Source of the DNA: Actinomycetota bacterium
GTDB taxonomy: Bacteria; Actinomycetota; Actinomycetes; Nanopelagicales; Nanopelagicaceae
DNA length: 64,000 nt
Direction of reading: 5' to 3'
Assembly (NCBI GenBank): GCA_016870365.1
Contig: VGBW01000002.1
Location: 124,001-188,000 of the forward strand
Part shown: positions 52,916 to 60,638 of the stretch, piece by piece
How the letters are laid out: each line of letters starts with the position of its first letter
Position numbering within the stretch: the stretch's first letter is position 1
The notes under the pieces: model-generated
Told to the model about the DNA's origin: nothing
Database searches by the model: none
The model's input: only the letters and a program-made list of their open reading frames with translations
Made by a program: the position numbers and the translations under genes

Positions 52916-53815
52916 GTGCTGCTAAACCTCCCGCTCTCGCGATACAAACTGCATCGAGCGGCGGCGCTTAGGGGTGATTCTGTTGTCCTTGATGAGCTAT
53001 TCGCCCGAGCAAAGATCATCTCTATGTTGGCAGATCGTTTTGAATGTAGCGGCAATAGCCTGGCATTTATCTCACCCAAACTAGCCGAAGGCGATCGCTA
53101 TTTTCTAGGTCTTTCAAGTTCCGGCGAGCCCTACTTTGTGGTCCATCAGGCAAGTGAATTAACCGAATTTGGCGATAATTTCCAAAGCCTTCGAACTCTA
53201 GGTGCTCGCTTAGATGACTTAGAGGTAGGAGCAGCTGTTCATGCCCTGGCCTTAACCCAGTGGCATCAGAGCCACTTGAGATGCTCTAAATGTGGTGCTC
53301 AAACCCAATCTATCCTTGGAGGATCTGCTAGGCAGTGTGAAGTTTGTAGCGGCCAGCATCATCCAAGAACAGATCCAGCAATTATTGTTTTGGTAAAGGA
53401 TAGCCAGGATCGAATTTTGCTTGGCAGACAGAAAGTCTGGCCAGAGAAGCGCTTCTCAACTTTTGCAGGCTTCGTTGAGCCTGGCGAATCATTTGAAAGT
53501 TCTGTGATCAGAGAAGTAGCAGAGGAATGTGGGGGATCAATTACCGGTATGAAATATCTTGGCTCACAGCCTTGGCCCTTTCCAGCATCAATCATGATTG
53601 CTTATGAAGCCAATATCTCAAACCCTGGCTCTGTAGCTGCAGATGGCCAAGAGATCGAAGAGATCATCTGGCTGACTCGCGATGAACTAAAGTCAAAGTC
53701 TGCAAGTGGCGAGTTGTTGCTGCCACCATTAATCTCTGTGGCTCGAGCGATGATTAACGCCTGGTATGGTCCAATGGCAGAGAGTGAATTGTCAGGTCAG
53801 TCGTGGCGCAATTAG
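52916..53815 (+). CDS. nudC: NAD(+) diphosphatase / RNA decapping Nudix hydrolase
   Basis: 299 residues from GTG. The zinc ribbon CSKCGAQTQ...CEVC (about 122-143) precedes a Nudix domain with RKVWPEKRFSTFAGFVEPGESFESSVIREVAEECGG-type sequence (Nudix box GFVEPGESFESSVIREVAEE, about 183-202) and the SQPWPFPAS NudC-specific motif. It hydrolyses NADH and NAD-capped RNA. The nudC-uvrD2-whiB7 order is also that of Mycobacterium (Rv3199c-Rv3198c-Rv3197A); the mycoredoxin gene found there between nudC and uvrD2 is missing. Confidence 0.95.
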   Translation: MLLNLPLSRYKLHRAAALRGDSVVLDELFARAKIISMLADRFECSGNSLAFISPKLAEGDRYFLGLSSSGEPYFVVHQASELTEFGDNFQSLRTLGARLDDLEVGAAVHALALTQWHQSHLRCSKCGAQTQSILGGSARQCEVCSGQHHPRTDPAIIVLVKDSQDRILLGRQKVWPEKRFSTFAGFVEPGESFESSVIREVAEECGGSITGMKYLGSQPWPFPASIMIAYEANISNPGSVAADGQEIEEIIWLTRDELKSKSASGELLLPPLISVARAMINAWYGPMAESELSGQSWRN

Positions 53816-55428
53816 CCGATGAAATTCTCTCAGCGCTGGATCCTTCGCAGAGAAGCGTGGCAACCTCCCTTCGGGGGCCAGTTTGTGTAGTTGCAGGAGC
53901 CGGAACTGGAAAAACTAGAGCGATTACCCATCGCCTGGCATATGGCGTTGACATTGGAGTGTTTGATCCCAAGCGAGTATTAGCCCTGACCTTCACCGCA
54001 AGAGCAGCTGGTGAGATGCGCACCAGGCTTCGCTCACTTGGCGCTGCCAATATCGCAGCCAGAACCTTTCATGCCGCAGCATTAAGGCAATTGATTTACT
54101 TCTGGCCTGAGACTCTAGGGGGGCGTTTCCCCTCGCTATTGACCAGCAAAACGGGTTTTCTGAGCGAGGCGATGAGTCGGGCAGGTATCTCAAACAGCAA
54201 GAAGAGCTCGCTACTTAGGGATCTAGCAGGTGAGATTGAATGGGCCAAGGTATTAGGACTTGCTCCCGATCAATATCTGCAAGGCTTAAGTGATTTCTCC
54301 CGGGCCCTAAATGTTTCGAGCAAAATCAATCCTGAGCAGGTTGCAAAAGTCTATGAAGCATATGAATCCCTAAAGAAGCAAGAGCGAGCCATAGATTTTG
54401 AAGATGTCTTGCTTCTAACAGTTGGGATGCTCGAGGAAGAGCGTGAGGTTAGGCAGAGAGTCAGGGATCAATATCGCTACTTCACCGTTGATGAATATCA
54501 AGATGTATCGCCGCTTCAACAAAGGCTACTAGATCTCTGGCTCGGAAAGCGCGATGATATCTGCGTCGTGGGAGATCCAGCTCAAACAATCTATTCATTT
54601 GCCGGAGCAAGCCCAGTCTTCCTACTTAATTTCACCGCAAAATATCCTCATGCTGAAGTAATTAGGTTAAGCTCTGGATATCGCTCAACCCCTGAGATCA
54701 TCAATACTGCTAATACGATCTTGCGAACTGCAAATCTTGGCCATGAACTAGATGCCATGAATAACCATGGCGATAGGCCTATGGCTCAAGGATATAGATC
54801 TCAGCAAGATGAAGCCTTAGCGCTAGTTTCATTGATAAGAGAAGATATTGCCCAGGGTCTTGCTGCCAATGAAATAGCAATTCTTACAAGGACTAATAAC
54901 CAACTAGAGGTCTTAGAAAGCGCCCTAGATGCAGCAGGTATTGAGAATCAGATTAGAAACTCAGAGCGCTTCTTTGATAGGCCGCAGGTAAGAGAAATTA
55001 TTGGTGCGATAAGAAGCGCTTCAGTCTTGTCAGAATCTGATTGGTTGTCCGACTTGCGAGATTGCCTAAAACCCTTTGGGCAGAGTCAATATGCGCGTTC
55101 CTTTATGCAACTGGCCGGAGAGCTAGAAGCAGAGGGGCTTAGCTCTTTGCGAGCTTTCCTTCGTGAACTTGAAGAACGATCAGAGAGTAATAACCCCCCG
55201 ATCCTTCCTGGGGTTGCCTTGGCTACATTGCATGCGGCAAAGGGCCTTGAGTGGCGCAAGGTCTATCTAGCCGGGGTTAGCGCTGAGGTATTGCCCTGGC
55301 AGGCCAGCTCTGTAGATGAGGAGCGGCGCTTGTTCTATGTCGGAATCACCAGAGCGCAGCAGAGCCTGACCCTTACCTACTATGGAGTAGCCAGCCCATT
55401 TCTAGCAGAGGCGGGGTTAGTAAAATAA
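53803..55428 (+). CDS. uvrD2: UvrD/PcrA-like DNA helicase, UvrD2 type
   Basis: 541 residues from GTG, overlapping nudC by 13 bp. SF1A motifs in order: Q-motif LDPSQRSVA, Walker A GAGTGKTRAITHR (about 32-44), motif Ia TFTARAAGEM, motif II VDEYQDVSPLQQ, motif III VGDPAQTIYSFAGA, motif IV LSSGYRST, motif V TLHAAKGLEW, motif VI YVGITRAQ. The end comes soon after motif VI: the HRDC and tetracysteine C-terminus of mycobacterial UvrD2 (about 700 residues) is absent. It is a 3'-5' helicase in DNA repair. The stop codon lies in the AT-rich element of the whiB7 promoter. Confidence 0.92.
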   Translation: MAQLADEILSALDPSQRSVATSLRGPVCVVAGAGTGKTRAITHRLAYGVDIGVFDPKRVLALTFTARAAGEMRTRLRSLGAANIAARTFHAAALRQLIYFWPETLGGRFPSLLTSKTGFLSEAMSRAGISNSKKSSLLRDLAGEIEWAKVLGLAPDQYLQGLSDFSRALNVSSKINPEQVAKVYEAYESLKKQERAIDFEDVLLLTVGMLEEEREVRQRVRDQYRYFTVDEYQDVSPLQQRLLDLWLGKRDDICVVGDPAQTIYSFAGASPVFLLNFTAKYPHAEVIRLSSGYRSTPEIINTANTILRTANLGHELDAMNNHGDRPMAQGYRSQQDEALALVSLIREDIAQGLAANEIAILTRTNNQLEVLESALDAAGIENQIRNSERFFDRPQVREIIGAIRSASVLSESDWLSDLRDCLKPFGQSQYARSFMQLAGELEAEGLSSLRAFLRELEERSESNNPPILPGVALATLHAAKGLEWRKVYLAGVSAEVLPWQASSVDEERRLFYVGITRAQQSLTLTYYGVASPFLAEAGLVK

Positions 55429-55463
55429 ATGGTTTGCATCATTTGATAGCGATGCATTACTCT
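55421..55463 (+). promoter_or_regulatory. whiB7 promoter with AT-rich activator site
   Basis: TTGCAT (55434-55439), an 18-bp spacer and TACTCT (55458-55463). The AT-only run TAAAATAAAT (55421-55430) sits 3 bp upstream of the -35. This matches the known WhiB7-dependent promoter layout, in which the AT-hook binds AT-rich DNA just upstream of the -35. It overlaps the end of uvrD2. Confidence 0.5.
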
Positions 55464-55472
55464 CTGCCGACT

Positions 55473-55616
55473 ATGACAGCAGCAGGAACCATTTCACTAA
55501 CGATGAGTGCAAATCGCACACCTCGTTATTGGTTCGCGCCTGCATTTGGTTACAACTATTTTGCAACCAAGTCAACCAAGGCCGATGGATTCGGCACCTG
55601 GAGCGCTATCGGATAA
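55473..55616 (+). CDS. Upstream ORF of whiB7 leader (47 aa)
   Basis: ATG to TAA, 47 codons, starting about 9 bases after the -10, so nearly leaderless. The product has MTAAGTISLTMS, then RTPRYWFAPAFGYNYF and KADGFGTWSAIG; it has no transmembrane or known domain. Its last third contains GGATTCGG (55587-55594), a copy of the 3' arm of the downstream terminator. An earlier in-frame ATG (55452) lies upstream of the predicted -10. The likely role is a leader peptide whose translation senses ribosome inhibition. Confidence 0.5.
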   Translation: MTAAGTISLTMSANRTPRYWFAPAFGYNYFATKSTKADGFGTWSAIG

Positions 55617-55636
55617 CACCGATTAAGCAAAGCCCA

Positions 55637-55677
55637 GGGGCCTAGAATCCATAAGGATTCGGGCCCCTTTCTCTTTA
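55637..55677 (+). terminator. Intrinsic terminator in whiB7 leader (attenuator)
   Basis: GGGGCC-TA-GAATCC (55637-55650), loop ATAA, GGATTC-G-GGCCCC (55655-55667), then TTTCTCTTT: 12 bp with a small internal bulge. It lies 20 bp after the upstream ORF and about 40 bp before whiB7, so read-through is required for whiB7 expression. The 5' arm can instead pair with GGATTCGG in the upstream ORF. Confidence 0.8.
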
Positions 55678-55715
55678 TCCAGGCGATTCAGAGATGATGA
55701 AAAAGGAAGGCAGAG

Positions 55716-56108
55716 GTGAGAACGATGAGCGTTCTTTTTAGCGAACTATTGATCCCAGGCTGGGCCGAGGGCGAAGGCGCCATGATCGGACTAGATGCAG
55801 TAACTGGTGCCTATGGCAGCGATCAGGCATTTACCCTGCCCTGCCATAACTCCAATCCCGAGGTTTTCTTCTCGGAAAAGAGCGAGGAGATCGCCTATGC
55901 CAAGAGCCTTTGTGGCCCATGCCCAGTAAGGAAGGGGTGTCTGCAGGGAGCACTTTCAAGGAAGGAACCTTGCGGAATCTGGGGCGGCGAACTATTTGAA
56001 GATGGGGTAGTTATCGCGGCCAAAAGGCTTCCCGGACGACCTAAATTAATTCAAGACGTTGTAACTTCTAAATTAATTGATGAGAGGTCTTTGGTAGCAA
56101 CTGCTTGA
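55716..56108 (+). CDS. whiB7: WhiB family regulator, WhiB7-like
   Basis: 130 residues from GTG with GGAAGG upstream (ATG 55725 is an alternative with AGAGGTGAG). The four Fe-S cysteines are LPC (about 43), then C-G-P-C (about 66 and 69) and KGC (about 75). The WhiB turn GIWGGE is followed by the basic KRLPGRPKL, an AT-hook-like GRP core as in WhiB7. With sigma-A, WhiB7 activates intrinsic antibiotic-resistance genes. Position after nudC-uvrD2 and behind an attenuator both agree with WhiB7. The N-terminal extension (about 25 residues) is longer than usual. Confidence 0.85.
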   Translation: MRTMSVLFSELLIPGWAEGEGAMIGLDAVTGAYGSDQAFTLPCHNSNPEVFFSEKSEEIAYAKSLCGPCPVRKGCLQGALSRKEPCGIWGGELFEDGVVIAAKRLPGRPKLIQDVVTSKLIDERSLVATA

Positions 56109-56134
56109 AGAAACAATCGCAATCTAAGTGATAA

Positions 56135-56210
56135 TGGGGTGAGCGACGGGGATTGAACCCGCGACATCCCGGACCACAACCGGGTGCTCTACCAGCTGAG
56201 CTACGCCCAC
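56135..56210 (-). tRNA. tRNA-His (anticodon GTG)
   Basis: Acceptor GTGGGCG/CGCTCAC (one G-U pair), D-stem GCTC/GAGC, anticodon stem CCCGG/CCGGG with loop TTGTGGT (anticodon GTG), T-arm GCGGG/CCCGT, discriminator C and an encoded CCA. The base at -1 (56211) is G on the coding strand, as required for tRNA-His. Confidence 0.97.
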
Positions 56211-56237
56211 CATGCAACAGAAAGCATTGCAGGCATC

Positions 56238-56243
56238 AGTATA
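56238..56243 (-). promoter_or_regulatory. -10 element of tRNA-His
   Basis: TATACT on the coding strand, 26 bp before the mature tRNA, so this tRNA would have a short 5' leader. The -35 is not clear. Confidence 0.4.
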
Positions 56244-56316
56244 CCGAGAGTGTATCGGTGCTCACTCCGCATCAGATTTTTGCGGATAATTCACAATTTT
56301 CTCCAATAAGTCAGTA

Positions 56317-57339
56317 GTGCCTAGCCTGATCTTGGCCTATGAAAGGGCCATGGAAAAGGATGATAGTCAGCAGAGCGCTGATTATGGAGCGCTGCAGAGC
56401 CTTTTCGAAGATGATGAGATAGAAGAGATTTGGATTAATTCACCACAGAGAATCTTCATTGCTCGTTCGGGAAAGAGTGAGTTAACCAATATCGTCTTAA
56501 GCACCTCAGAGCTCCAATCAATCATGGACCGGATATTGATGTGGTCTGGTCGAAGAATTGATCTAAGCCATCCCTTTGTTGATGCGCGCCTACCTGATGG
56601 AAGCCGGCTTCATATTGTAATTCCTGAAGTTACCTCGGAGCATTGGGCAATAAACATTCGAAAGCATTTGATGCGGGCGAAGAGCTTGCTTAATCTAGTG
56701 GAGATGCAAGTTATCTCTGCCGAAATAAAGGAGTTTCTTACCCAGGCAGTAAGTGATCGGAAAAATATCTTAGTAAGTGGTTCAACTCAAGCTGGTAAAA
56801 CCACTCTACTAAATGCTCTTGTTAGTGCTGTGCCAATAACCGATCGAGTAATAACCATAGAGGAAGTATTTGAACTAAGCCCAAGAATCCCAGATTGCGT
56901 GGCGATGCAGACTAGAAGCGCCAGCCTCGATGGAGTTGGGGAGATAAGTATCAGAAAGCTGATCAAAGAGGCGCTGAGAATGCGCCCATCTCGATTGGTA
57001 ATTGGTGAGATTCGCGAGGCTGAATCTTGGGATATGTTAATCGCCCTTAACTCAGGAATTCCTGGAATGGCAACTATTCATGCAAACTCAGCGACTGAGG
57101 CATTGAGAAAACTTCAGACTCTTCCTCTCCTTGCCGGCGAGAACATAACTCAAGATTTCCTGACTCCAATAGTATTTCGCGCGCTAGATTATGTAATCCA
57201 TGTTGGGATTGATGGCACTGGGGTTCGTAGGGTTTTGCAAGTCGCTCAAGTTCTAGACAGGGCGGAGAACTTTCACATTGACCTAGAGTCGATTTTTACC
57301 TGGGATGATGGCCAATACCAAAAAGGCTTTCATGTTTGA
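56317..57339 (+). CDS. Tad/CpaF-type secretion ATPase
   Basis: 340 residues from GTG. Type II/IV secretion ATPase: EIEEIWINSP (about 32-41), RIDLSHPFVDARLPDGSRLHIVIP, Walker A GSTQAGKTT (about 154-162), the Asp box VITIEEVFEL, Walker B RPSRLVIGEIR (about 227-237) and the His box GMATIHANSATEAL. It powers assembly of a Tad/Flp pilus or a related secretion machine with TadB and TadC downstream. The N-terminus lacks the long leader of CpaF. It is the first gene of the 56317-60604 cluster. Confidence 0.92.
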   Translation: MPSLILAYERAMEKDDSQQSADYGALQSLFEDDEIEEIWINSPQRIFIARSGKSELTNIVLSTSELQSIMDRILMWSGRRIDLSHPFVDARLPDGSRLHIVIPEVTSEHWAINIRKHLMRAKSLLNLVEMQVISAEIKEFLTQAVSDRKNILVSGSTQAGKTTLLNALVSAVPITDRVITIEEVFELSPRIPDCVAMQTRSASLDGVGEISIRKLIKEALRMRPSRLVIGEIREAESWDMLIALNSGIPGMATIHANSATEALRKLQTLPLLAGENITQDFLTPIVFRALDYVIHVGIDGTGVRRVLQVAQVLDRAENFHIDLESIFTWDDGQYQKGFHV

Positions 57340-58156
57340 GCAGTTTGCCCTGCCAATTTTTGCAGGCGCTCTGGCAGCCCTTGGTGCATACATAGCCTCG
57401 TTTGATTCAAGTCCTTTCAACAAGAGACTCAAACCAGATAAGAAAATCTCATCTCGGAGCACCTTTGCCTTGATGATTACTCTCACCTTTGCATACCTCA
57501 TCACTTTTCTTCTTACCTCATCAAAGCCAATTTCCCTAGCTATTTCCACCCTCTCAGCAGCAATACCATTTCTCATAAACCGCGGGCGAAAGTTAAGCAA
57601 GCAGAGAGAGCAGGAACTTGCCTGGCCTGAGGCAATTGATTCTTTAGTCTCAGCTCTCCAAGCAGGAATCACAATCTCAGGGGCACTTAGCCAACTAGCC
57701 CTTCATGGACCAAGAGCACTAAGGTCCAGTTTTATCCAGATCCAGAGCGGCCTCTTGGATTCAGGAAATTTCGAGCAGGTCCTATTAGAGGAAAAGAAGC
57801 GCTTAGATTCCGCGATATCTGATCAGGTCTTTGAAACACTGATTATCTCCAAGGACTTTGGAGGAAAGGACGCAAATAACGCTCTTCGATTATTGGCTGA
57901 ATTTGTCAGAGAAGATATTGCAGTAACCGAGGAGATACGGACGAAATTTGGTTGGATTAGGAACTCAGCTCTCTTAGCAACTGCAGCGCCCTGGCTGTTA
58001 TTGATTCTGCTCTCCACACAAGATTCGACTGTGCTGATCTATTCAACGCCAAGTGGTGCGCTAGTTCTATCTCTGGGAGTGCTTATGACGGCAACTGCCT
58101 ATATCTGGATGGAGAAGTTGGGCTCCCTTCCTGCTGCGCCAAGGGCGATGAAATGA
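57332..58156 (+). CDS. TadB-like inner-membrane pilus assembly protein
   Basis: 274 residues from ATG 57332 (AAAAAGG upstream; ATG 57305 is an alternative). It overlaps the ATPase gene. GspF-type fold: N-terminal membrane helices (about 5-25 and 50-70), a cytoplasmic domain with EQELAWPEAIDSLVSALQAGITISGALSQLALHGP and AISDQVFETLIISKDFGGKDANNALRLLAEFV, and two C-terminal helices. It forms the assembly platform with the next gene product. Confidence 0.88.
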   Translation: MFEQFALPIFAGALAALGAYIASFDSSPFNKRLKPDKKISSRSTFALMITLTFAYLITFLLTSSKPISLAISTLSAAIPFLINRGRKLSKQREQELAWPEAIDSLVSALQAGITISGALSQLALHGPRALRSSFIQIQSGLLDSGNFEQVLLEEKKRLDSAISDQVFETLIISKDFGGKDANNALRLLAEFVREDIAVTEEIRTKFGWIRNSALLATAAPWLLLILLSTQDSTVLIYSTPSGALVLSLGVLMTATAYIWMEKLGSLPAAPRAMK

Positions 58157-58941
58157 AGCCAGAGCTATCTGATATTCGCCTACTTTCCCTAATTGTCGTT
58201 CTACCTCTCTTATTGCTTGGGGTTTGGATTATTAGCCAAGAGAGTTTTGCAACGTTGAATCTTAGGAGTGGAGATTTTTCGAAGGCGAGGAAAGCAAAAG
58301 AAGTCGGTATTAAAGAGAGCAGAGTCAGAGACATCTGGATTTACTTTGTTGCCTCTAGTGCATTGACACTCACTCTTTACTTTCTGATTGCCATTTGGCC
58401 AGAGCAGATTCCAGCGTCGCTATTGCTATTGAGCATTTTGTGCTTGTTCTTTCTCCTCCTTCGCCGGAGAGCAGATCAGGAGAAGAAAGTTGCTACAGAA
58501 CTTTTCGAAAGAGAACTTCCCTCTTTGCTTCAGCTTCTAACTATTCTTATCTCATCTGGCATCTCGCCCTCTCGGGCTCTGGCGATAATTGGACAGAGAT
58601 CAACCTCGCTAAGTGCCAGAGAGCTAGATATGGTGGTTTCAGATATAGGTGAGGGAGATTCCCTTACTCAGGCGCTAGATAACCTATCTCTGCGATATGA
58701 CTCGCTGATATTGAGAAGATTCACCACCAGCATCGTCTTAGGAATCGAACGAGGTTCATCCTTAGGACCGATTTTGATATCACAAGTAAAGGATGCTCGC
58801 CTGTCTAGCAAGAATCAAATCTTGCAGAGAGCAGGAAAGGCAGAAATTTCCTTGATGATACCCATAGTGTTCTTAATCTTGCCTGTTTCAATTTTGTTTG
58901 CACTATTTCCTTCATTTGAGCAACTCAATAGTTTCATGTAA
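58153..58941 (+). CDS. TadC-like inner-membrane pilus assembly protein
   Basis: 262 residues, ATGA overlap with the previous gene. Helices near 8-28, 60-82 and at the C-terminus (MIPIVFLILPVSILFALFPSF). The cytoplasmic domain has ERELPSLLQLLTILISSGISPSRALAII and the LRRFTTSIVLGIERGSSLGPIL motif of GspF/TadC proteins. Partner of TadB. A gap of about 110 bp follows before the pilin-like genes. Confidence 0.88.
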   Translation: MKPELSDIRLLSLIVVLPLLLLGVWIISQESFATLNLRSGDFSKARKAKEVGIKESRVRDIWIYFVASSALTLTLYFLIAIWPEQIPASLLLLSILCLFFLLLRRRADQEKKVATELFERELPSLLQLLTILISSGISPSRALAIIGQRSTSLSARELDMVVSDIGEGDSLTQALDNLSLRYDSLILRRFTTSIVLGIERGSSLGPILISQVKDARLSSKNQILQRAGKAEISLMIPIVFLILPVSILFALFPSFEQLNSFM

Positions 58942-58951
58942 TTGACTCAAG

Positions 58952-58976
58952 TTATACACAGAATGGCTTTTCCACA
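58952..58976 (+). promoter_or_regulatory. Two DnaA-box-like sequences before pilin-like genes
   Basis: TTATACACA (58952-58960) and TTTTCCACA (58968-58976), same orientation, 16 bp apart. The first agrees with TTATNCACA; the second is one base off consensus. Located in the 111-bp gap between tadC and the pilin-like gene. Confidence 0.3.
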
Positions 58977-59052
58977 TTTTCTCGCCGCACGTTCAATCAG
59001 ATCTCAGGGGTAGGTGAGAATTGCAGATAGGACGAGAATCGGGGGATTAGAT

Positions 59053-59313
59053 ATGGAAATCAAGAAGCCTTTATCGGGTGAAGTATTCCAGGCAAAATTT
59101 CTGGAGGCACAAGAGCGTTTGTCTAACTCAAATGTTGCTGAAAAATATCGAGAATTCTTGGCAAATGATGTCGATGAATCAGGCGATGTTCCAGGCTGGG
59201 TATTGGTGGTACTTATGACCACTGGATTAGTTACTGCGATTTGGACCATTGCTGCGCCAAGGCTAAGCACTATCTTAAAGAACTCCCTTGATGCGATGAA
59301 TGGCATTCGCTGA
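59053..59313 (+). CDS. Flp-pilin-like small membrane protein
   Basis: 86 residues from ATG 59053 (GGGGG upstream; the frame opens at GTG 59014). A charged N-terminal region of about 52 residues precedes a single hydrophobic helix (VPGWVLVVLMTTGLVTAIWTIAAPRL) and a short amphipathic C-terminus. The helix and Tad-cluster position fit a Flp-type pilin or pseudopilin, but the N-terminus is far longer than the usual Flp leader (10-20 residues) and there is no clear G/A-x4-E processing site. Confidence 0.6.
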   Translation: MEIKKPLSGEVFQAKFLEAQERLSNSNVAEKYREFLANDVDESGDVPGWVLVVLMTTGLVTAIWTIAAPRLSTILKNSLDAMNGIR

Positions 59314-59672
59314 TGAAATCAAGCGACCGGCAAGACCTAGAGGGCGGGTCGGTGGAGTCAGCACTCGGCTTGATTCCTACCACTGCCTTTTTTCTTATGA
59401 TTCTGCAGTTAGTGCTTTCAGGAAGTTGGCAGATGCTAGATAAAATTGATATTTCCAATGCCATAAATCGCTCAGCTCTTCTTGAAGGAAAGCCTGGGCA
59501 AACAACTGTCTACGCCCTAGGTAGCAGGAGAGAGACTAATCAAGAAGTTGTCGCCCTGCCTGGAGGGGGCGAGGTTATTACTTATAGATCAACACTTGAC
59601 ATTCCAGTGATTACGAATCTAATTGGTTCGAGGGTAGAAATGAAGAGCGAAGGCATCGCAATACGTGAATAG
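59313..59672 (+). CDS. TadE-like minor pilin candidate
   Basis: 119 residues, ATGA overlap with the previous gene. A short N-terminus with the G-S-V-E-S-A-L-G-L-I-P-T pattern (a TadE-like G-x-x-x-E processing region) leads into a hydrophobic helix (about 22-38, FFLMILQLVLSG), then an extracytoplasmic domain with VVALPGGGEVITYRS. The placement next to other TadE/TadG-like genes supports a minor pilin. I cannot assign it further. Confidence 0.6.
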   Translation: MKSSDRQDLEGGSVESALGLIPTTAFFLMILQLVLSGSWQMLDKIDISNAINRSALLEGKPGQTTVYALGSRRETNQEVVALPGGGEVITYRSTLDIPVITNLIGSRVEMKSEGIAIRE

Positions 59673-60117
59673 GGTTAAAAGCGAAGAGGGATCAGCTATT
59701 GCTGAATTCGTGCTCATTGCAACACCGCTGTTTATTCCTGCCTTAATCTTCTTTTCATCTATGCAGCAGAGTGCAAAAGAGGAGATGACTGTCTCCACTC
59801 TTTCCAGGCAGAGCCTCAGGGCTTTTATTACCGCAGATGACTTGCAGCAAGGACATCAAAGGGTTCGCTTCCTACTTGATCAATACCGCAAACTAGAAAG
59901 TGAAGGTCGTGGAGGTGATAGTTGGCGTCATGACTTCACTTACAACATTGCCTGCGGGAGCCAGGGATGTCTGCGACCGGGCTCTCTTGTTGAGCTAAGC
60001 CTCTATCGTTCATTTGACCTTAACGTTTATGACCTTGATCAGTTATTCAGAAATGAGAATCGAAAGGCTGCCGCAGTTGCAAGCGGATACGTCGATAAGT
60101 GGCGTGATGAAGGTTAG
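59665..60117 (+). CDS. TadE-like minor pilin candidate
   Basis: 150 residues from GTG. The N-terminus EEGSAIAEFVLIATPLFIPALIFF has the TadE-type G-S-x-x-x-E-F motif directly before the membrane helix. The outer domain has two cysteines (CGSQGC) and ends in KWRDEG. It overlaps both neighbours. Confidence 0.7.
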   Translation: MNRVKSEEGSAIAEFVLIATPLFIPALIFFSSMQQSAKEEMTVSTLSRQSLRAFITADDLQQGHQRVRFLLDQYRKLESEGRGGDSWRHDFTYNIACGSQGCLRPGSLVELSLYRSFDLNVYDLDQLFRNENRKAAAVASGYVDKWRDEG

Positions 60118-60604
60118 GGGGCAATTAGAAGAAACTGGCTCAATTTCACCCCTGATTATGGGTTACTTCGTCATCGCTATGAGTTTCATCTTTCTAGTAT
60201 CTAATCTGGCTTCGGTTTATATCGCTAGGCGAGATTTGATTAATCTTACCGAAGGCGCCTTATCCAGGGCGGTGCAGGAGTTAGATGAAATTGCTTATTA
60301 CTATCAAGTGCCTATTCCAGACATCTTTACTGGATCGCATAGGGAAGTTCCAATAAATTGCAGCGATGCAGGCAAGACCTTTAGCCAAGAGTTAGCGTTA
60401 TTAGCAAGTACTCATTTAGACCTTTATGGCCAGAGATTTAATCAGGCTAGTGGCGACATTGCTCTAAAGGCTTTTGTCTGCGATGGAAAGAGCCTGAGTG
60501 TCACGCTGCAACAGGTTCATCAATTGCCATTTAAATTACGGGTCTTTGGGATCACAGAATTTACCAATGAGATAGAGGTATCTATGCAGACCATCTACCA
60601 GTGA
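60107..60604 (+). CDS. TadE/TadG-like pilus protein candidate
   Basis: 165 residues from ATG 60107 (the frame is open from 60014 inside the previous gene, but that part is not pilin-like). The N-terminus EETGSISPLIMGYFVIAMSFIFLVS resembles the TadG-type start (G-S-x-x-P-L followed by one long hydrophobic helix). The outer domain has cysteines near 77 and 119. It ends the Tad-like cluster. Confidence 0.65.
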   Translation: MKVRGQLEETGSISPLIMGYFVIAMSFIFLVSNLASVYIARRDLINLTEGALSRAVQELDEIAYYYQVPIPDIFTGSHREVPINCSDAGKTFSQELALLASTHLDLYGQRFNQASGDIALKAFVCDGKSLSVTLQQVHQLPFKLRVFGITEFTNEIEVSMQTIYQ

Positions 60605-60626
60605 CTGAACCGGCATTAATAGGGGT

Positions 60627-60632
60627 TATCCT
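60627..60632 (+). promoter_or_regulatory. -10 element of prfB (leaderless)
   Basis: TATCCT, then TGCGCC, then ATG. No ribosome binding site is present. Confidence 0.5.
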
Positions 60633-60638
60633 TGCGCC

